Shown here: positions 7,103 to 10,174 of the stretch, piece after piece
How positions within the stretch are numbered: position 1 is the first letter of the stretch
How the letters are laid out: each line of letters starts with the position of its first letter
Source of the DNA: an uncultured Candidatus Saccharibacteria bacterium
GTDB lineage: Bacteria > Patescibacteria > Saccharimonadia > Saccharimonadales > UBA1547
NCBI GenBank assembly: GCA_946886635.1
Contig: CAMPIW010000008.1
Coordinates: 1 to 10,174, forward strand
Length of the DNA stretch: 10,174 nucleotides
Reading direction: 5' to 3'
Program-made: the position numbers and the translations under genes
The notes under the pieces: generated by a model
Told to the model about the DNA's origin: nothing
The model's input: the letters and a program-made list of their open reading frames with translations, nothing else
Databases searched by the model: none

Positions 7103-7519
7103 TTAATGATTTGCCAGGTGGTGCTCGAGATGCCACTGCGCTTCGGCGAACCGTTCGCGGGAATGCTCGGCACTGCTTCGCCGGTTGTCGGTGATCCAGT
7201 GATAGACATACTTCTCGATGGAGTACACCTCATAATGGACAGGTTGACGACCAAAGGCGACCTTCACGGCGATCTGGATGTTGCCATCGTGTTGGAAGGC
7301 AACGCCTTCCATGCCTCGAATGCCGACGGCAAACCGTACACCCTCGACTGTGTACGAGGGGTTTGGCTGCTTCAGGCCAAGTCGTTGGCGGATCCCGAGC
7401 GGTGCACGCACCTCTGCGGGTTCGGTTGGGAGGTCTTCGTTCTCGAAGATCGCAACGGCGGTGGCGGTCATCTGTTGGACCATACCGGCGAACGCATCGT
7501 CGGTCAGGTAGATTTCCAT
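7103..7519 (-). CDS. GC-rich hypothetical protein, 138 aa, between dprA and topA
   Basis: I do not recognise this family. ATG at 7519 has an upstream AAGG about 7 nt away, a near-consensus promoter at 7559-7587 and its own terminator, so it looks like a real monocistronic gene rather than an antisense shadow. The product starts with an acidic helical region (to about 45). A probable beta-rich core of alternating hydrophobic residues follows (about 55-110: YTVEGVRFAVGIRG, IQIAVKVAFG, HYEVYSIEKYVYHWI). A charged, His/Glu-rich helix ends it (ERFAEAQWHLEHHLANH). No signal peptide, membrane segment or cysteine is seen. Composition differs sharply from its neighbours: the stretch 7141-7200 has 38/60 G+C and 7381-7440 has 40/60, against 23/60 at 7921-7980 in dprA. 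That suggests recent acquisition or unusual selection. It interrupts the dprA-topA neighbourhood. Confidence 0.7.
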   Translation of the reverse strand: MEIYLTDDAFAGMVQQMTATAVAIFENEDLPTEPAEVRAPLGIRQRLGLKQPNPSYTVEGVRFAVGIRGMEGVAFQHDGNIQIAVKVAFGRQPVHYEVYSIEKYVYHWITDNRRSSAEHSRERFAEAQWHLEHHLANH

Positions 7520-7558
7520 GGCGACCTTTCAGTTGGAGCGGCCAATGTGTACCTTCTT

Positions 7559-7587
7559 ATTATATCATAAAGACAGGTATAAATCAA
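7559..7587 (-). promoter_or_regulatory. Promoter of the 138-aa ORFan
   Basis: On the minus strand TTGATT (7587-7582) overlaps the dprA stop, then 17 nt, then perfect TATAAT (7564-7559). Predicted start is about 7552, giving a leader of about 33 nt containing the ribosome-binding site of the ORF at 7103-7519. Confidence 0.75.
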
Positions 7588-8468
7588 TATAGGCCGTAAC
7601 GACCCCCTTTCATTTTAATAGTCCCTTTTAACTCCATCATAGTAAGTGTTTGCAGTAGTTCGGCGGTGGGAAGCGACGAAAATGTTTTGTGTGAGGACAA
7701 CTTAGCAATAAGTGCTTCGGTTGTTTTCGCTTTGTTCTGGAGCTGAGCAATAATGTACACTTCGAGTTCAGTATCGCCAAGTGGGAGTAACGACTGCACC
7801 GGTTTTAACTCGGGTGCAATAACATTAAGAACGTCTTGCGCGCTGAGCGCTACATGCGCCCCTTGTTGAATGAGTTTGTTTGGTCCGGCTGAAAGTAAAC
7901 TCGTAATTGGACCCGGCACTGCAAATATTTCTTTATTTTGATCGAGCGCATGGCCAACTGTAGAAAGTGTGCCACTTTTTTCGGTCGCTTCGGTAACGAT
8001 AACAGCGTCGGCCAGCCCACTTACTAAACGATTCCTTTTGAGAAAATCGTAGTTACGGGCATCCTCACCCAGCGGCTTTTCGCTGATTAATGCCCCACCC
8101 TTCTTAACAATTTGCTCAGCTAAGCCGGTATGCGTTGCCGGGTATATATAATGCAAGCCGCTAGCCATAACCGCGACCGTTGTTCCGCCAGCTTCAAGTG
8201 CGGCCTTGTGAGCGACGGCATCAATCCCAAAGGCAAGCCCACTAATAATCACTATCCCCTGTTTGGCGAGGTCGTAAGCCAGCCTGTGCGTGACTTCTAC
8301 TCCGTAGGCAGTTGGTTTTCGCGATCCAACAATCGCGACGCTTTTTATATGATGTTCCGGGAGTGCGCCCGCTACATATAGTTCAGTTGGTGGTGCGTGG
8401 ATAGTGGCGAGAACAGATATAAACTCGTTCTCTCCTATACTTTTTCTATTGATTTTACCAATTTTCAT
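7584..8468 (-). CDS. dprA: DNA-processing protein DprA (Smf), 294 aa
   Basis: DprA binds incoming single-stranded DNA during natural transformation and loads RecA on it. The Rossmann-like core is complete: VAIVGSRKPTAYG (44-56), IISGLAFGIDAVAHKAALEAGG (about 74-95), VAVMASGLHYIYP (98-110), GGALISEKPLGE (124-135), the RNR motif (145-147), VTEATEKSGTLST (158-170) and FAVPGPITS (182-190) with GPNKLIQQGAH. Residues about 232-294 resemble the C-terminal DprA winged helix. The N-terminal SAM domain of longer homologues is absent; only about 40 residues precede the core. ATG at 8468 is preceded by GAGGG at a good distance. It is transcribed away from the plus-strand noncoding unit whose promoter lies in its leader. 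Saccharibacteria have been reported as competent, and with the pilin-like gene nearby a DNA-uptake role is plausible. Confidence 0.95.
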   Translation of the reverse strand: MKIGKINRKSIGENEFISVLATIHAPPTELYVAGALPEHHIKSVAIVGSRKPTAYGVEVTHRLAYDLAKQGIVIISGLAFGIDAVAHKAALEAGGTTVAVMASGLHYIYPATHTGLAEQIVKKGGALISEKPLGEDARNYDFLKRNRLVSGLADAVIVTEATEKSGTLSTVGHALDQNKEIFAVPGPITSLLSAGPNKLIQQGAHVALSAQDVLNVIAPELKPVQSLLPLGDTELEVYIIAQLQNKAKTTEALIAKLSSHKTFSSLPTAELLQTLTMMELKGTIKMKGGRYGLY

Positions 8469-8487
8469 GTTTACCCTCGAATACGTA

Positions 8488-8502
8488 TTGACATTAAGTC
8501 AA
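8488..8502. promoter_or_regulatory. Palindrome overlapping the -35 of the noncoding-RNA promoter
   Basis: TTGACATTAAGTCAA is a perfect 5-bp inverted repeat with a 5-nt centre. It also lies in the leader of the divergent dprA gene, so a bound regulator could affect both. No regulator is identified. Confidence 0.35.
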
Positions 8503-8516
8503 ACAGGTGCTATAAT
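8488..8516 (+). promoter_or_regulatory. Perfect-consensus promoter with extended -10, driving a plus-strand RNA
   Basis: TTGACA (8488-8493), 17-nt spacer, TATAAT (8511-8516), with TGC immediately before the -10. This is the only strong plus-strand promoter I found. The -35 is half of a palindrome, TTGAC-ATTAA-GTCAA (8488-8502), a possible operator. Predicted start is about 8523. Confidence 0.82.
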
Positions 8517-8522
8517 CGAAAA

Positions 8523-8900
8523 CGATTGACACAGTGAAAATCTGCGTCAAGCACCTTATACCCCCTATTTCTAACGGTAGTTACTATTAATAGTACTGCC
8601 AATGTTAGGTAGTGTGCAAGGCGCTTTTAAAGTACCTACCCTCCACTTTTCTGGCTTGAGAATTCATTCTTCGACAGCTTTGCATGCTTACTAATCCCTT
8701 TAACACCGGTTCTTCGGAATTGGATCCCGTTTAAAAAGAGTGTATTTTAGTGAATATCAAGTATTGGTTGTTTTCTCTGCGAGGTTCAACCAGGCGCGCA
8801 TGATCATAGCTATCGGTGCGACGCTTCACTGCACACCCTTTGGGTGGGTTAAAGGGTAAAATGGCGCCAGGTGATGCCCACCCTTACCTGGCGCCTTTTT
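8523..8900 (+). ncRNA. Candidate structured noncoding RNA (~375 nt) between the small ORF and dprA, family unknown
   Basis: It is bounded by a perfect promoter and an intrinsic terminator, and holds no convincing ORF. Eight potential hairpins are visible: 8526-8550 (9-bp arms, one mismatch); 8576-8600 (10 bp, one bulge, TTAA loop); 8606-8611 with 8633-8638; 8706-8723 (7 bp closing a C(UUCG)G tetraloop); 8765-8770 with 8787-8792 plus an inner CTC/GAG; 8797-8820 (8 bp, one bulge); 8835-8841 with 8851-8857; and the terminator. The size suits RNase P RNA or tmRNA, but I see neither the GAGGAAAGUCC core of RNase P nor the tRNA-like ends and T arm of tmRNA. The SRP-RNA tetraloop domain and 5S sequence are absent too. 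No plus-strand gene follows, so it is not a leader or riboswitch for one. The RNA call is an inference from promoter, terminator and pairing; the family is unknown. Confidence 0.62.
8863..8900 (+). terminator. Intrinsic terminator of the plus-strand RNA
   Basis: GGCGCCAGGT (8863-8872) pairs perfectly with ACCTGGCGCC (8886-8895), followed by TTTTT (8896-8900). In the opposite orientation the hairpin is followed only by ATTTTA, so it works best on the plus strand. Confidence 0.88.
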
Positions 8901-8920
8901 ATGCCCAAAAAAATAGTCTG

Positions 8921-8957
8921 AAAAATGAACAACCCCCGCAAAATAGCGGGGGTTGTT
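8921..8957 (-). terminator. Strong intrinsic terminator downstream of the 40-codon ORF
   Basis: A perfect 12-bp stem (8957-8946 with 8939-8928) with a 6-nt loop is followed on the minus strand by CA and TTTTT (8925-8921). It starts 9 nt after the small-ORF stop and is convergent with the plus-strand terminator ending at 8900. Confidence 0.85.
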
Positions 8958-8966
8958 GCTTGGTGG

Positions 8967-9089
8967 TCATGCGCTGGAAAGCATCATGTCGATGCGATCG
9001 TGCTGCTCGATGAGCATGATGATGTCATCGTCGTGCTCGTGCGGTGGACGTCGTGGCGGTCGTGTTTCGGAAACCCTTTCAGCACTCAT
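8967..9089 (-). CDS. GC-rich small ORF, 40 aa, hypothetical
   Basis: ATG at 9089 is preceded by GGAG with 8-nt spacing, and the TGA at 8967-8969 is followed after 9 nt by a strong terminator, as expected of a real minus-strand gene. The product (MSAERVSETRPPRRPP, then HEHDDDIIMLIEQHDRIDMM ending LSSA) has a basic Arg/Pro N-terminal half and an acidic amphipathic C-terminal helix. There is no membrane segment and I recognise no family. The stretch 9001-9060 has 36/60 G+C, against 20/60 at 9661-9720 in pth, resembling the ORFan between dprA and topA. Structured upstream RNA (9114-9180) may control it. Alternatives: the coding call is wrong and this is the 3' part of a structured RNA, or the downstream end of the der-pth transcript. 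Confidence 0.45.
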   Translation of the reverse strand: MSAERVSETRPPRRPPHEHDDDIIMLIEQHDRIDMMLSSA

Positions 9090-9113
9090 GAGCCGTACTC
9101 CAATCAAATGACT

Positions 9114-9180
9114 GTCAAGCAACTTTCACAGGAGCTTGACTGTGGTGGTTGGCGCTATGGCCAAGTTGACGGTCAAGCTC
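9114..9180 (-). promoter_or_regulatory. Mutually exclusive hairpins upstream of the 40-codon ORF
   Basis: In the minus-strand transcript GAGCTTGAC (9180-9172) pairs perfectly with GTCAAGCTC (9140-9132), enclosing a TTGGC/GCCAA mini-hairpin. The same GTCAAGC (9140-9134) can instead pair with GCTTGAC (9120-9114). The two folds exclude each other, like an attenuator or riboswitch leader ending 25 nt before the ATG. No clear promoter lies between here and pth; TTGCAT-N17-CATACT nearby is weak. Confidence 0.4.
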
Positions 9181-9263
9181 GACCGGAAACACTTGTAGTA
9201 TGTGATAATTCACTCATTTATGCAAGCGTAGACGTAATGGCTCGGTAGCTGGTAGGAGGTGGG

Positions 9264-9827
9264 CTACACTGTATGGCTGGTTGATTCGAGCTTGCCCTCA
9301 ATGAAATCACGCACAAGTGCTGTCAATGTCGTTTCGATGAGCGTTGCGAGCTGTTCTGCTTCGGTTTTACTAAATGCGCTCAACACAAACGCCGCGTCGT
9401 CCATTTGGTCGCGCAGTTCGTTCCAGATACCAATTCGAATACGGCTGTAATCGGGCCCCAGATGGGCGTTAAGGCTCTTTATGCCGTTGTTGCCGGCATC
9501 ACTCCCCTTTTGTCGAATACGGACAGTACCAAACGGTAACGCGAGTTCGTCGTGGATGACGAGTACGTCGGTTGGTGGTTCGAGTTTATAAAAATCAACA
9601 AACGAACGAGCCACTTGTCCGGTTTCGTTATAAAACGACTGCGGCTTTACCAGTAGGACCTTTTCATCATCGATACTTATTTCTGCAATAGTTGCTTTGA
9701 ATTTTGTATCGGTTCGCCAAGGGGCGTTCTCTTTGGTTGCAATTGCGTCAAGAACCATGAACCCAACATTATGGCGAGTGCGGGCGTATTGTGTGCCGGG
9801 GTTGCCTTGAGCAAAGATTAGTTTCAT
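9264..9827 (-). CDS. pth: Peptidyl-tRNA hydrolase, 187 aa
   Basis: Pth cleaves the ester bond of peptidyl-tRNAs dropped from ribosomes and recycles tRNA in the cytoplasm. Family motifs are in order: GNPGTQYARTRHNVGF (8-23) with Asn9 and the catalytic His19, KPQSFYNETG (61-70) with Asn67, and HDELALPFG (92-100) with Asp93. The usual GGHNGL(K/R)S appears as AGNNGIKS (111-118), so the conserved His is Asn113. Length matches the normal size of about 190 aa. ATG at 9827 has AGGAA 5 nt upstream and lies 21 nt after the der stop, so both are probably one transcript. TAG ends it at 9264. A terminator directly after pth is not seen; transcription may run into the small ORF. Confidence 0.95.
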   Translation of the reverse strand: MKLIFAQGNPGTQYARTRHNVGFMVLDAIATKENAPWRTDTKFKATIAEISIDDEKVLLVKPQSFYNETGQVARSFVDFYKLEPPTDVLVIHDELALPFGTVRIRQKGSDAGNNGIKSLNAHLGPDYSRIRIGIWNELRDQMDDAAFVLSAFSKTEAEQLATLIETTLTALVRDFIEGKLESTSHTV

Positions 9828-9848
9828 AGGGTTCCTAGGGGTGTAGCA

Positions 9849-10174
9849 CTACTCTTCTTCGTTAGTTTCGCTCGCAAGCTTCGCTTTAGCTGCTTGTTCG
9901 CGTTCGCGGTTTGCTTTAATTTGTTTTTCGTCGCGGAAACTAATTTTTAGTGACGTACCAATAAGGTCGAAGTTTTCACGCAGTACGCGTTCGAGGTGAC
10001 GCTTATAGCTCCAGTGGAGGAATTTCAGGTTTGAGCCATAAATAACGAACCACGGTGGTGAAACGTCGGTTTGGACCATGTACCGAAGACGTGGGTGGGT
10101 GTTTTTAAGCCCAGATGGTGGGTGCGCTGAAACCGTTTTTTGAAGAAGGTCATTAAGTTTACGGGTTTTGAATT
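9849..10174 (-). CDS. der: GTPase Der (EngA), C-terminal KH-like domain, 5' part beyond the window
   Basis: The frame is open from 10172 to the stop at 9849 (107 residues shown); the two GTPase domains lie outside the window. What remains is the Der KH-like domain: RKLNDLLQ, AHPPSGLKNTHPRLRY, QTDVSPPWFVIYGS, WSYKRHLERVLRENFDLIG and LKISFRDEK, then a charged tail (REREQAAKAKLASETNEEE). Der binds the 50S subunit during ribosome assembly and the KH domain contacts RNA. The ATG at 10079 is internal to this conserved domain and is not the start. pth follows after 21 nt. Confidence 0.95.
   Translation of the reverse strand, partial: FKTRKLNDLLQKTVSAHPPSGLKNTHPRLRYMVQTDVSPPWFVIYGSNLKFLHWSYKRHLERVLRENFDLIGTSLKISFRDEKQIKANREREQAAKAKLASETNEEE

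Noticed and set aside
7079..7570. 163-codon plus-strand ORF antisense to the 138-aa ORFan
   Set aside because: It begins with GTG inside the terminator hairpin, has no ribosome-binding site or promoter, and lies opposite an ORF with both promoter and terminator. Long antisense frames are expected in GC-rich coding DNA.
8602..8694. 30-codon plus-strand ORF inside the candidate noncoding RNA
   Set aside because: No ribosome-binding site precedes the ATG and the frame crosses several hairpins. A tmRNA-tag reading was considered, but there is no tRNA-like domain and no typical terminal Ala-Ala.
8523..8900. RNase P RNA, tmRNA or SRP RNA identity for the plus-strand RNA
   Set aside because: Size fits the first two, but the signature sequences were not found by eye. 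A covariance search could still overturn this.
8925..9248. 107-codon plus-strand ORF across the small gene and its terminator
   Set aside because: It starts at the base of the minus-strand terminator without a ribosome-binding site, just after a plus-strand terminator, and reads through palindromic regulatory sequence.

Overview
The window looks like chromosomal DNA from a small-genome bacterium of the Patescibacteria (CPR), most likely a Saccharibacteria (TM7) relative. That assignment is an inference. It rests on a TopA without C-terminal zinc fingers but with a lysine-rich tail, a short DprA, a sigma-region-4/HARE-HTH protein, a membrane-anchored TraD/TraG-type ATPase and a type IV pilin-like protein, all in moderate-GC DNA. 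TGA appears to be used as a stop (dprA ends in it), which argues against the recoded Gracilibacteria/Absconditabacteria.

Every protein gene I support is on the minus strand. In transcription order (right to left) they are: the C-terminal end of der (running off the right edge) and pth, 21 nt apart; a 40-codon GC-rich small ORF with a strong terminator; dprA; a 138-aa GC-rich ORFan with its own promoter and terminator; topA, split by an in-frame TAA; a prepilin-like gene 21 nt after topA; and, after an AT-rich intergenic region with a near-consensus promoter and two DnaA-box matches, the sigma4/HARE regulator followed by a large conjugation-type ATPase running off the left edge.

The one plus-strand unit is noncoding. 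A perfect TTGACA-N17-TATAAT promoter with an extended -10 starts in the dprA leader (8488-8516), followed by about 375 nt with eight possible hairpins, one closed by a UUCG tetraloop. It ends in a 10-bp-stem intrinsic terminator at 8863-8900. I could not match it to RNase P RNA, tmRNA, SRP RNA, 6S or 5S, so it is the best candidate here for an undescribed element.

Functionally, der and pth serve translation and ribosome assembly. DprA, the pilin-like protein and the ATPase suggest DNA uptake or transfer and surface appendages. TopA and the sigma4/HARE protein concern DNA topology and transcription. Main points for a second look: the in-frame stop in topA, the plus-strand RNA, two GC-rich ORFans between housekeeping genes, mutually exclusive hairpins upstream of the 40-codon ORF, and a DnaA box inside a promoter.
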